Assembly: GCF_001940235.1 (NCBI RefSeq)
Contig: NZ_MJIE01000001.1
Coordinates: 744,001-808,000 of the forward strand
Origin: Hornefia porci
GTDB taxonomy: Bacteria; Bacillota; Clostridia; Peptostreptococcales; Anaerovoracaceae
Direction of reading: 5' to 3'
Length of the DNA: 64,000 nucleotides
The stretch's first letter is position 1. Each line of letters opens with the position of its first letter. Made by a program: the position numbers and the translations under genes. Below are positions 7,302 through 15,644 of this stretch, piece by piece. The notes under the pieces are model-generated. The model worked only from the letters and a program-made list of their open reading frames with translations, was not told where the DNA came from and did not search any database.

Positions 7302-8196
7302 ACTGTTTTCCTCTCAGGAAGAACGGGATGACGCTAAACTCAAGCGGATCTACGAAATACCGCTGACTGAGATCGATCCCTTCCCGGATCATCCCTACAA
7401 GGTCCGGGATGATGAGGGCATGATGAATCTGGTGGAGAGTGTCCGCGTTAACGGGATCATTACTCCCGCGACGGTACGAAAAAAAGAAGATGGGCGGTAT
7501 GAACTGCTGTCAGGACACAGGAGAAAAAGAGCCTGCGAGCTGGCCGGACTCCCCACTCTCCGTTGCGACGTCGTAGAAATGGACCGGGATGAAGCTACGG
7601 TCTTCATGGTGGAATCCAATTTTCAGAGAACGACAATCCTTCCCAGTGAAAAAGCATTCGCCTACAAGATGAGGCTGGAGGCGATGAATAGGCAGGGAAA
7701 ACGAACTGATTTAACTTCGTCCCCACTGGGGACGAAGTTAGAAAGATCAAATATAGAATTATCTAATCAAGTTGGAGATAGTAAGAGCCAAATTCACCGA
7801 TATATCCGCCTCACCGAACTGATTCCGGAAATTCTGGAACTGGTGGATGAAGGAAAGATTGCCCTACGTCCGGCAGTAGAACTGTCATATATCCCGAAAG
7901 AGATTCAGGAAGACATCTTAAACTGCATCGACATGGAGCAGTGCACTCCTACCCATTCTCAGGCGATCAGGATGAGAAAAATGGCTGGGGAAAGCAAACT
8001 GACTCCGGAATCCATCGAGGCAGTCATGCTGGAGGAGAAGCCTAACCAGAAGGAGCGCATCGTCTTCCGGGGAGACCGGATCGCAAAGCTTTTTCCAAGG
8101 GACCTGCCACTGTCCAAACGGGAGGATTTTGTTGCGGCAGCCATGGAGCACTACAACCGCTTTCTCCAGCGAAAAGCGAGGGATCAGGAACGGTAA
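7255..8196 (+). CDS. parB: ParB/Spo0J-like partition protein, second copy
   Basis: The 313-residue paralog of the protein at 4720 has the same order: the ParB domain with HPYKVRDDEGMMNLVESV and LLSGHRRKRACELAGL, and a helix-turn-helix with LSNQVGDSKSQIHRYIRLTEL and ALRPAVELSYIP. Start: GTG with GGAGG eight bases before, lying inside parA. It is probably the direct partner of ParA. The linker RTDLTSSPLGTKLE is encoded by a perfect 13-bp palindrome (7712-7740). The gene is followed by a terminator. Confidence 0.92.
   Translation: MAKEKREEIQFPSLDELFSSQEERDDAKLKRIYEIPLTEIDPFPDHPYKVRDDEGMMNLVESVRVNGIITPATVRKKEDGRYELLSGHRRKRACELAGLPTLRCDVVEMDRDEATVFMVESNFQRTTILPSEKAFAYKMRLEAMNRQGKRTDLTSSPLGTKLERSNIELSNQVGDSKSQIHRYIRLTELIPEILELVDEGKIALRPAVELSYIPKEIQEDILNCIDMEQCTPTHSQAIRMRKMAGESKLTPESIEAVMLEEKPNQKERIVFRGDRIAKLFPRDLPLSKREDFVAAAMEHYNRFLQRKARDQER
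7712..7740. repeat. Perfect palindrome inside the second parB
   Basis: TAACTTCGTCCCC and GGGGACGAAGTTA form a perfect 13-bp stem around ACT. It lies at the same codon position as the palindrome in the first parB. Three stem positions differ between the copies: two base pairs changed on both strands, and the A-A mismatch became C-G. Confidence 0.8.
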
Positions 8197-8305
8197 AATG
8201 CGGGAGTACGCATTCCCCGTTTTCCCTCCCTGTAACCCTCCCTTTATTTACTACCAGTTACTACCCGAAGAAGAAAAATACTTAAAAGAAGAGAGGCAAA
8301 CTGAG

Positions 8306-8334
8306 GCGTCTGTGTGAATGCACAGGCGTTTTTG
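8306..8334 (+). terminator. Intrinsic terminator after parA/parB2
   Basis: GCGTCTGTG-TGAATG-CACAGGCGT forms a 9-bp stem (with G-T pairs) followed by TTTTT. It lies about 110 bp past the parB2 stop. A second, GC-only hairpin (CGGCGCT-TC-AGCGCCG) lies at 8346-8361. Confidence 0.8.
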
Positions 8335-8447
8335 CTTGCCCTATCACGGCGCTTCAGCGCCGATGAAGGTCAGCCGCAAGAGATTCCCAAATCTGTGATT
8401 TGGTGAATTTTACTGCGATTGCCCTGAAACGGAAAGAAGAAACGGTT

Positions 8448-9509
8448 TTGAACAGGAAAACAGAACTTAAGCAGAAATTCAAGCAGCTGCTCACCATCGC
8501 CTTTGCATCCATGATGGTGCTGGGATCCGCCCTTCCTGCAGTGACGGAGACGGCCAGCGCATTCACCGGCAAGGTGGGAAGCAGCTATACGGTCATTGAC
8601 GGAGGCAGGATCACCTACGGCTCCGGTGACGGAGGCTACAGCAATTCCAGGAAATGCGATCTGGGCGACGGGCTGGGAAGCCGGTATACCTACTGCGTCC
8701 AGCCGGCCAAGGCATCGCCGCCTACAGGAAAGGTCACGGTAGACAAAGTGATCACCGATTCCGACGACAAGGGAAAATGGAATGCGCTCAGGAACATCGT
8801 ATTCTACTCCCCGTCCTATCCGGGATATGAAAAGAATACCGGCAATATCAAGGGCGCATATTACACCGGAAACTTCACCAAAGACTGGGCTATCGCTCAT
8901 CTTGCCATGGCTTATGTTTACGAAGGAAGGCCGTCCGATATGGCGACCTGGGGCGGAACGAAAGCTTCCGGCCTGGGGGATATCTGGACAAAGGCAAAGA
9001 AACTGGGAGACGGACTCTGGAATGCGGATTCGGAAAAAGATGAGGCCATCCCGGGAAATTTCAAGGTGTTCATCAGCACCATGAGCGGCGTGCAGGACAT
9101 GGTGGCAGGATATCTGGAGGATATCCGGGGCGGATTCCGCCTGCAGAAGATTGATAACGATCTGGATGAACCGTATGCACAGGGAGATGCCACGCTGGAA
9201 GGCGCGGAATTCACCGCATTTAACAAAAGCGGTCATACGGTTTTCCTCGGAGAGAAGAAAATCAACCAAGAAGAAGCGGCAGTTACGATCAGGACGGACA
9301 AGAAAGGCCTTGCAAAGTCTGCTGCAGATGCCCTGCCATACGGCTCCCTGAAAGAGACCAAAGCGCCTTCCGGATATCTTCTGAATGAGAAATGGTCCAG
9401 AGCCATCAGCATCCGAAAAGACGGAGAGATCATCGACATTACTTCGGATCCGGTGAAAGAAAACGTGGGTAATCAAAGTTTTTTAGGGTCTCTGTTCATT
9501 CGGGTCTAA
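8448..9509 (+). CDS. Cell-surface thioester/Cna-B adhesin, truncated by an ISL3 end
   Basis: Start is best placed at TTG 8448 (upstream in-frame TTG at 8400 is possible). The N-terminus is a signal peptide (QKFKQLLTIAFASMMVLGSA, cleaved near TASA). YTYCVQPAK near residue 80 looks like the reactive Cys of a Gram-positive thioester adhesin domain. Residues about 245-330 form a SpaA/Cna-B type domain with LEGAEFTAFN and YGSLKETKAPSGYLLNE. Native sequence ends at 9466, where an ISL3 end begins; the last 14 codons, including GNQSFLGSLFIRV, come from the IS. The LPxTG anchor is lost, so it would be secreted, not displayed. It was probably the first surface gene of a conjugative element whose transfer genes are gone (inference). 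Confidence 0.8.
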   Translation: MNRKTELKQKFKQLLTIAFASMMVLGSALPAVTETASAFTGKVGSSYTVIDGGRITYGSGDGGYSNSRKCDLGDGLGSRYTYCVQPAKASPPTGKVTVDKVITDSDDKGKWNALRNIVFYSPSYPGYEKNTGNIKGAYYTGNFTKDWAIAHLAMAYVYEGRPSDMATWGGTKASGLGDIWTKAKKLGDGLWNADSEKDEAIPGNFKVFISTMSGVQDMVAGYLEDIRGGFRLQKIDNDLDEPYAQGDATLEGAEFTAFNKSGHTVFLGEKKINQEEAAVTIRTDKKGLAKSAADALPYGSLKETKAPSGYLLNEKWSRAISIRKDGEIIDITSDPVKENVGNQSFLGSLFIRV

Positions 9510-9648
9510 CAGTGGGCTCCTTCCGTGGGGTCTGACAATGGGGGGCAGTGCGTAGGGGCAAAAGAACTCAAAATGCATAGAGGAGGCCGTGATTGCCTCC
9601 TCTATGCTTCTTCATTTATCATATAACTGCAACGATTTTAAAATGAGA
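9467..9648 (+). mobile_element. Orphan left end of an ISL3-family element
   Basis: From GGGTAATCAAAG through the non-coding leader, the 180 bp match the left end of the complete ISL3 element at 49984 almost base for base. They stop just before its transposase start. No right end follows, so it is a deletion remnant. It contains a hairpin, GCATAGAGGAGGC / GCCTCCTCTATGC. Confidence 0.85.
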
Positions 9649-9783
9649 GCGTTTTAGATTCAACTGCGAAAAGGATTTTAGGAGAGTATGAAACAATATT
9701 TGCGCAGTTTTGGAGTAGTATCATTTAAATGCAGTCGTTAAATCCACAAAAAGATGATAATATATCATCAGGGAGGTGGAGAC

Positions 9784-10074
9784 ATGAAATACGATAAGGA
9801 ATTCAAACTGCAGGCTCTTGAACTGGCCGATGAAATCGGCGTCAAGGCAGCTGCGGAGCAACTCGGCATCAAGTATTACACACTTGCCGACTGGCGTCGC
9901 CAGCGCAAAGCTCACGGCGAAGAATCTTTCGTTGGCAGTGGTAACAAAATGATACCGCTCAGCGAAAAGGATCGTCGCATTAAGGAACTCGAAGCGGAGC
10001 TTCGGGAAACCAGGCGAGCTAACGATATACTCAAGGAGGCCCTCGGTTTTTTCGCACAAAGCCGGAAGAAGTGA
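9784..10074 (+). CDS. IS3-family transposase OrfA
   Basis: This 96-residue helix-turn-helix protein starts at ATG 9784 behind GGAGGTGGAG: MKYDKEFKLQALELADEIGV, AAEQLGIKYYTLADWRRQ. A C-terminal leucine-zipper-like helix (EKDRRIKELEAELRETRRANDILKEALGFFAQ) is typical of OrfA. It overlaps orfB by four bases (GTGA), the usual place for programmed frameshifting in IS3 elements. It appears intact. Confidence 0.85.
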   Translation: MKYDKEFKLQALELADEIGVKAAAEQLGIKYYTLADWRRQRKAHGEESFVGSGNKMIPLSEKDRRIKELEAELRETRRANDILKEALGFFAQSRKK

Positions 10075-10967
10075 GAGCCCGGAAACGCTTTGAGTTCATT
10101 CGTGAATACAGCAGCAGATGGCCTGTAAGCGTTATGTGCGATGTCCTGAACGTGAGCGAGACCGGTTATTACAGATTCAAAAGGAATCTCGGTAAGCCCG
10201 GCAAGGACGCTGTTCTTTCGGCAGTTATGCAGGAAATACTCGATGAGAATATATACAACGATAACTATGGTGTGGATCGAATGCAGATAGCACTTGGAAA
10301 TCGCGGTTACAAGGCTGGTAAGCGCAGGACAGCCAGAATCATGAAGGAAAATGGTTGGCTCCATGAACGTAAGCGCCGTCCGAAAGGCTTAACCAGGGCA
10401 ACTACTGAAATACAGGAGAAGGAAAACCTGATCAAACAGGATTTCAGGTCAGATCAGCCGTATCAGAAGTTGCTTACCGATATATCTCAGATAGCATGCC
10501 GTGACGGCAAACTATACATATCTCCAATAATGGATTGCTTCAACGGAGAAATACTTTCTCTGGTAATGCGAAGCAATATGTGCAAGGAACTGTGCATTGA
10601 TACATTCAATGCAGCAGCCAAAAGGTTTCCTTTGAACGGAGCCATACTCCATTCAGATCGCGGAAGCCGGTATACAAGTGAAGCATTCCGTGAAGAACTC
10701 AATAATGCCGGTGTTCTGCAGAGCCTCAGCGGCGTGAACCATTGCTTTGATAACGCCCGGATGGAAAGCTTCTTCGCTACTCTCAAGAAGGAGCTCCTCT
10801 ACAGGATTCCAACATACAAGATGAAGATGGAAGAAGTTAAAACAATCATCTTCAGGTATGTCTTTATCTACTACAACCAGATAAGGATATACACTTCAAA
10901 TCCGGATGGTCTCCCGCCGGCAGCTTACAGGAGACGTCTGAAACAATCGTTAGCAGAAGCTGCATAA
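10071..10967 (+). CDS. IS3-family transposase OrfB
   Basis: The 298-residue DDE recombinase starts with an HTH_21 segment (RYYRFKRNL-type region, VMQEILDENIYNDNYGVDRM). The rve core follows, with D in KLLTDISQIAC, D in AILHSDRGSRYTSEAF and E in NARMESFFATLKKELLY. The C-terminus is INTEGRASE-type YYNQIRIYTSNPDGLPPAAY. The GTG start overlaps the OrfA stop. It is probably made as an OrfAB frameshift fusion. No breaks seen. Confidence 0.88.
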   Translation: MRARKRFEFIREYSSRWPVSVMCDVLNVSETGYYRFKRNLGKPGKDAVLSAVMQEILDENIYNDNYGVDRMQIALGNRGYKAGKRRTARIMKENGWLHERKRRPKGLTRATTEIQEKENLIKQDFRSDQPYQKLLTDISQIACRDGKLYISPIMDCFNGEILSLVMRSNMCKELCIDTFNAAAKRFPLNGAILHSDRGSRYTSEAFREELNNAGVLQSLSGVNHCFDNARMESFFATLKKELLYRIPTYKMKMEEVKTIIFRYVFIYYNQIRIYTSNPDGLPPAAYRRRLKQSLAEAA

Positions 10968-11058
10968 TTTTGTGGGTTTAAAGACTGCACAAATATTGAC
11001 ATTTCCAGTTTTGATAAAATACCCATACACAATTCTCCTTATATCCACCAGATATAAA

Positions 11059-11092
11059 AGAGGAACCCGGCAATATCACCGGAGATCCCTCT
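11059..11092 (-). terminator. Terminator of the DUF917 operon
   Basis: Read leftward, AGAGG-gatct-CCGG with CCGG-gttc-CTCT forms a long hairpin followed by TTTTATATC. It lies 19 bp past the stop of the DUF917 gene. Confidence 0.65.
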
Positions 11093-11110
11093 GAAATCAA
11101 TGCACACTCA

Positions 11111-12241
11111 CTACTTTACAGTTTCCTCAATCGGAACGTAATCGAAATCAAACTTAAAGTATCTTGGCCCAAGAATAGCGACTCCTTTTTCCGAGCGGAA
11201 TACCGGGTTTGCCTTTAAGCCTATTACACAAACCTCATCTCCTACTTTCAGAATCGGATTTGCATAAGGTCCCCCGGTTTTTGCATCCACCACAGTAATG
11301 ATGTCGGGGCTAGAGACATAAGGTTTCTCATTCTTCCACATTACATGATTCTCGTTCTTAAAGAAAATCTTAAAGGTATTACCTGCGTCAACACCAGTTC
11401 CCTCAATGGTATGATATCCATAATAGTAGCCATCATCCCATGTCTCCTTGTTACTAACGGTACCGGTGGCTAGCAAATAACCATCCAACTCCTTAAGAAC
11501 AGATTTGACAGGGTCTTGCCCTCCCTCTCTTGCTTCTCGAATCATCTTTCCAATATTGTAGCAAGTGCTCAAGGTTCCCTTATTGATACATTCCCTCATT
11601 TCCTTGCCGCTCATGATAAATCCCGCCTGTCCCACCAAGCCGTAGGCGCTCTCAGCAATTTTCTTTCCCAAACGTTCTACAATTCGGTAGTTCTTCGCTT
11701 TCTCAATATAGGAAATGTCATTGTATGCATCTACGGAAGCAACTGGCCAAAGAGTCTTTCCATGAAGGTAAGGTGTTGTTTGCTGAATTTCAGGAATAGC
11801 GCGGCCTGTATAATCACCGTCTACGCATACTGCTCCGCTAACAATGCCTGCTGTAACACCGCCGGGAGTATTGGCCCCACCAAGTTCAATTGGAACAACG
11901 GCATCAATCTTTGTTCCACAGAATTTTCCAAGGTATTCAATGGCTTTAGCAAGCATTTCTTTCTCAGAATAATTAGGATTCACGTAACCGAAATCTGTCA
12001 TCTCCGCTTCAATCTCCGGGGTATGGGGTGCAATAGAGCCCATCAAGAAGGGGCAAGCGGTAGTTGCTTCATCAGGGATATCATCTGCATCTATCCATCC
12101 TACCTTAGTTCCTTTTTCAATCTCGCTCATCAGTGAGTCCAGCCCATTAGCCGGCAAACCGCCTCCTCCTGTTCCCATGAAAGTGCATCCACGAACGAAG
12201 TCCTCTGCCATCTGACGATTTTCCAAATACATTGTAGCCAT
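11111..12241 (-). CDS. DUF917 / S-methyl-thiohydantoin desulfurase family protein
   Basis: The 376-residue protein belongs to the DUF917 family (S-Me-THD). The N-terminal glycine-rich start is typical: ADFVRGCTFMGTGGGGLPANG, with residues about 1-165 as the first domain and TPYLHGKTLWPVASVDAYN at its end. The family acts on thiohydantoin or hydantoin-like rings or is uncharacterised; the substrate here is unknown. ATG follows AAAGGAGAACTTATT. It is co-transcribed with the CodB-like permease 56 bp upstream. A PucR regulator follows that, which fits uptake and breakdown of a nucleobase- or hydantoin-like compound (inference). Confidence 0.8.
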   Translation of the reverse strand: MATMYLENRQMAEDFVRGCTFMGTGGGGLPANGLDSLMSEIEKGTKVGWIDADDIPDEATTACPFLMGSIAPHTPEIEAEMTDFGYVNPNYSEKEMLAKAIEYLGKFCGTKIDAVVPIELGGANTPGGVTAGIVSGAVCVDGDYTGRAIPEIQQTTPYLHGKTLWPVASVDAYNDISYIEKAKNYRIVERLGKKIAESAYGLVGQAGFIMSGKEMRECINKGTLSTCYNIGKMIREAREGGQDPVKSVLKELDGYLLATGTVSNKETWDDGYYYGYHTIEGTGVDAGNTFKIFFKNENHVMWKNEKPYVSSPDIITVVDAKTGGPYANPILKVGDEVCVIGLKANPVFRSEKGVAILGPRYFKFDFDYVPIEETVK

Positions 12242-12297
12242 AATAAGTTCTCCTTTCCTAGTAATATCTCATTTTGAGATTCTTTTCGCTACCTTTC

Positions 12298-13632
12298 CTA
12301 CTCAACTTTCTTCAGTTCACCTCGTTCACTTTCCTCAAAAAGCCCTCCAAAATACATTTTTCCGGAATCATTCTTAAGGCAAGCGGACAACACAATGTGA
12401 ACAACTGCTGCCACAACCATGCTGTTGATTGCTGCAATACCCCAGGTAACTGTAAATCCTACAGTGCACCCAGCGATCCAACTAATCAATGCTGGAGTAG
12501 AACAAAAATAATGTTTTACGCCGACACCAAAGTGATAATCCTTCTTCTTTACAAAGAAGTAATCAACAATTAAGATTCCTGCAACTGGTGGAATAGCAGT
12601 TCCCAGAAGGCCCAGCCAAGAAGTAAAGTAATTTACGATACCCATCGCTCCTGCAAAGGTTGCGATAATGCCGAATACAATTACGACATATTTTTTCTTC
12701 CACTTAGGCATTGCAACAACTGCCGCCAGAGAAGAGTAGTACAAATTGTTATCGTTGGTGGTCCACTGAGCAAGAATTAGAATCAACAATGACCATGTTC
12801 CAAGAATACCCAACAATCCGGTCGCTACGTCACTAGTTCCTACACTTGTGCACATAAAGTAGCCCGCAACAATGACAAAGGTGTTTGCAATCATGAATCC
12901 GAAGACAGCCCCTATAACACTATGGCTGCCCTTCTTTCCATAACGTGTAAGATCCGGCTGCAATACTGCACCCATTGCGTAAGCACCAATAACAGAAACA
13001 ATTCCTACAGCTAAGGACATGGTTCCGTTTGTTTCCAATGTTATTTGGTTAAACGCATCCATTCCACCGACCTTTACAGCTGCAATGCCACATCCGACAA
13101 TACACATCAATAAAATCAATGGGGATGCAATATTGCTGAGCATTTCCAGGCCTTTATAGCCAATGAATGCTGTGGTCATCATCAAGAAACCACCCCAGAC
13201 TCCAGCAACTACAGGATCCGTAATTACTCCGGCATTGGGGAACATAACATGTATAGTCTGTCCAAAAAATCCACACTGATAGCCAAACCATCCAAGTTCT
13301 ACCACGGCAGTAAGAATTGCAAGAATGTAATTCCCTACAACCCCAAAAGACTGACGCATAAGCATGGCAACACCCACGCCTGTCTTCGTACCGATGTAAC
13401 TCAATAATCCGCCTAAGACTGACAGTATTGCGTTTCCAATCAAACAAGCAATCACAACCTGTGTCAATGTGAGTGCTCCTACGAAACTTGCTCCCACGTA
13501 CATGGAACTAAGACAAATGATGCTTCCCACAAGAACCATCGCTAGTAAGAACGAAGACCGTCTTTTATCCATCGGCACTGGTATGGTCGCATAATCATTA
13601 ACATACACTTCTCCATTTTCTGTGCTACTCAT
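12298..13632 (-). CDS. CodB-like NCS1 nucleobase permease
   Basis: This 444-residue membrane protein has about 12 hydrophobic helices and the NCS1 signature region near the start (VLVGSIICLSSMYVGASFVG, GALTLTQVVIACLIGNAILS). VELGWFGYQCGFFGQ and LTRYGKKGSHSVIGAVFGF are typical of cytosine permease relatives. Such proteins import cytosine, allantoin, hydantoins or related rings with H+ or Na+. ATG follows GAGGCGGAATT. It is the first gene of the two-gene operon with the DUF917 enzyme. The exact substrate cannot be read from sequence. Confidence 0.85.
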   Translation of the reverse strand: MSSTENGEVYVNDYATIPVPMDKRRSSFLLAMVLVGSIICLSSMYVGASFVGALTLTQVVIACLIGNAILSVLGGLLSYIGTKTGVGVAMLMRQSFGVVGNYILAILTAVVELGWFGYQCGFFGQTIHVMFPNAGVITDPVVAGVWGGFLMMTTAFIGYKGLEMLSNIASPLILLMCIVGCGIAAVKVGGMDAFNQITLETNGTMSLAVGIVSVIGAYAMGAVLQPDLTRYGKKGSHSVIGAVFGFMIANTFVIVAGYFMCTSVGTSDVATGLLGILGTWSLLILILAQWTTNDNNLYYSSLAAVVAMPKWKKKYVVIVFGIIATFAGAMGIVNYFTSWLGLLGTAIPPVAGILIVDYFFVKKKDYHFGVGVKHYFCSTPALISWIAGCTVGFTVTWGIAAINSMVVAAVVHIVLSACLKNDSGKMYFGGLFEESERGELKKVE

Positions 13633-13749
13633 AATTCCGCCTCCTCACATATAATCGATTTAGGGCTAATAAAAGATTATGTCCAATAATGCCTACTGTT
13701 TATTCACCCTTAAGCCGTTGTAAGAATTATAACAATTATCAAAAAAACA

Positions 13750-13803
13750 GGCAATGTTCCAAAAACAAAAAAAGCAAGCCTCTTTCGTTTTCAGAACATT
13801 GCC
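13750..13803 (-). terminator. Terminator of the PucR regulator gene
   Basis: Arms GGCAATGTTC (13750-13759) and GAACATTGCC (13794-13803) form a perfect 10-bp stem, extended by an AAAAC/GTTTT helix. On the leftward transcript it is followed by TGTTTTTTT. The rest of the gap 13633-13749 must hold the promoter of the permease operon, but I see no convincing -35/-10. Confidence 0.7.
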
Positions 13804-13817
13804 ACCTTCTTAGGGCT

Positions 13818-15374
13818 TCATCCTTCCATCATTCGATAAACGCACACAGCATGATATACTACATGCACAGCTGCAGTTTGGTTAAAATCAGTTCCCAGCA
13901 GGCTTTCTGCCTTTCGAATGCGGTACTGCGCTGTATTGGGATGAATATAAGTTAATTCTGCAACGTCTTTAAAGCTACGATTTGCATCTATTAAAAATGT
14001 AGACAGTGTCTCAATTAACAGTCCATCTCGCTGTTTATCATAATCAATTAGTGGTTTTAGAATTCTTCTTGTTTGCTCACGCGCTTCTTCCTTATCACAG
14101 TCTCGTTTGCATGCTACTGCCTCCATCAATTCAAAACGACCAAGCAAACTACGAGAACGGAATAAGTCACAGATAAAGGCCCACTCTTCTACAGTATCGC
14201 AAATCATTTGGAAGAGTTCGTGCTCATCACTTACGTTAGATGCATACACCAACTTTCCATCTTCTAGCGGCAAATCAAGATGAAAAAGTGGATCAATTGA
14301 GTTACTATTAACGTCAGCGTATTGATTATAAATAATGATTGAAAGGTTCTCTTTCTTTCCTTCTACGTAAGGTACACCTTCTCTTTGTAGCGTTTCTTTG
14401 ACATTTTGAATTAGTGCGCACGAGGATTTACTCGTATCATACATAATAAAATGCCACGACATGCTCTCCTCTTGCCGATAAAACATCAACTCCCTGCGCG
14501 CTCGCTTCCACTCCTTCTGCACAATTGAATTGATTAAACTGTCTCCTTTTGTAAAGATTAAATTCAATCGCCAGAGGTTAATGCAAAAGCTCATACAAGA
14601 AAACATAAACTCAACCGGTACTTTTCTTTCACCTTTGGATGTTATTAAAACTAACGACAGTTCCAAATAACCAGAATAGTAACGTTGACCATAATACTGT
14701 GTCTCACCTGCCAATAATTCAAAACGCAACATGTTAAGCGGAAGGGTTCGCATTTCTTTATTTTCAAACTCGAATTCTTCCTTTTCCGACAACGTGCTGC
14801 ATAATATTCTCTGCGAAGTCACATCTACCGCAACAATCTCCGCATGTCGATTTTTTACAATTTGACTCAGCGCCTCTTTTACGCTACCTCCATTTTGCTG
14901 AAGTTGTATCATTGAATTAATAGCGGCATGAAGCATCTCATCGCCCTCACCCCGCACCAACGCCTGGATATCGTTCAACACATCTGCATAGGCGACGCTA
15001 ACTCGCTCATCATAGTCTATAACAATTAGCGGGAATTCTAGTTCGTTGCACAGCTCAACTACCTTCCTATCGAATTCCTTCACGACAAATCCATAGTAAA
15101 ATACTATCAATCCAGAAGCCTTAAGTCTATTCATTGTCCGTATCGCAGTGCATTGGTCTTCCACATTATTTCTTATGTTATATAATGCGGTAATAAGAAT
15201 TTCATTTTTTTTAAGAGACCCTTCCAGCAGCTCTTCTCCTCCGCCGCTCCCCATTTCTGTCAATTCTAAAATTGTGGCACCACTGACATGACAAGAAGAG
15301 CCTTGTTGTCCTGCAATCAGACGCCCTGTTTGCAAGCTTTGAAGTCGAAGAATATCTTGTACTGTTGTTTGCAT
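13818..15374 (-). CDS. PucR-family transcriptional regulator
   Basis: The protein has 518 residues. The N-terminal PucR sensory domain spans about 1-125 (TVQDILRLQSLQTGRLIAGQ, ALYNIRNNVEDQ, LEFPLIVIDYDERVSVAYADVL). A central degenerate GGDEF-like part follows. The C-terminal HTH_30 spans about 455-515 (FKDVAELTYIHPNTAQYRIRKAESLLG). PucR proteins activate purine, allantoin or hydantoin catabolism. It lies just upstream of the CodB/DUF917 operon in the same direction and is the likely regulator of it. It shares the low GC of the cargo. Confidence 0.88.
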   Translation of the reverse strand: MQTTVQDILRLQSLQTGRLIAGQQGSSCHVSGATILELTEMGSGGGEELLEGSLKKNEILITALYNIRNNVEDQCTAIRTMNRLKASGLIVFYYGFVVKEFDRKVVELCNELEFPLIVIDYDERVSVAYADVLNDIQALVRGEGDEMLHAAINSMIQLQQNGGSVKEALSQIVKNRHAEIVAVDVTSQRILCSTLSEKEEFEFENKEMRTLPLNMLRFELLAGETQYYGQRYYSGYLELSLVLITSKGERKVPVEFMFSCMSFCINLWRLNLIFTKGDSLINSIVQKEWKRARRELMFYRQEESMSWHFIMYDTSKSSCALIQNVKETLQREGVPYVEGKKENLSIIIYNQYADVNSNSIDPLFHLDLPLEDGKLVYASNVSDEHELFQMICDTVEEWAFICDLFRSRSLLGRFELMEAVACKRDCDKEEAREQTRRILKPLIDYDKQRDGLLIETLSTFLIDANRSFKDVAELTYIHPNTAQYRIRKAESLLGTDFNQTAAVHVVYHAVCVYRMMEG

Positions 15375-15644
15375 CTATGTCTTGTATGATCAATATAGAA
15401 GCGAATTGACCATTTTTCCTTTCGTTTTCTAATCGTGATGCCATAATACATTCAGATACTGTGGATAAGTTATTTTTCCCTGTAGTGCGACTACTGGATA
15501 GGAGTGTATTACCGCTACATTATCTGAATCGTTTATAGCTGGATTTGCCGGAGCATGCCCTGAGCACTCATTTCCATCAAGTCTACGAAGGCGATCGTTA
15601 AAGTGGGCATCACAGTATCTCACTTAAGGAAGGGAGATGTTCCT

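Larger units (their letters stand above)
9689..11001 (+). mobile_element. IS3-family insertion sequence, two-ORF type
   Basis: The ends are inferred from inverted similarity: left TGAAACAATATTTGCGCAGT and, from the right, TGTCAATATTTGTGCAGT. An inner pair, TGCAGTCGTTAAATCCACAAAA (from 9730) and its near-complement ending at 10989, also matches. The left side carries about 40 extra bases between the two blocks. No target duplication is seen. The DNA from 9649 to 9688, between the ISL3 remnant and this IS, shows no feature. Confidence 0.65.

Noticed and set aside
8370-9476. Long leftward open frame opposite the adhesin gene
   Set aside because: No ribosome site and no protein family; the codon pattern is the shadow of the rightward gene with its signal peptide and adhesin domains.
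9689-11001. Target-site duplication of the second IS3 element
   Set aside because: Flanking bases do not match for any plausible end, so no duplication is claimed.
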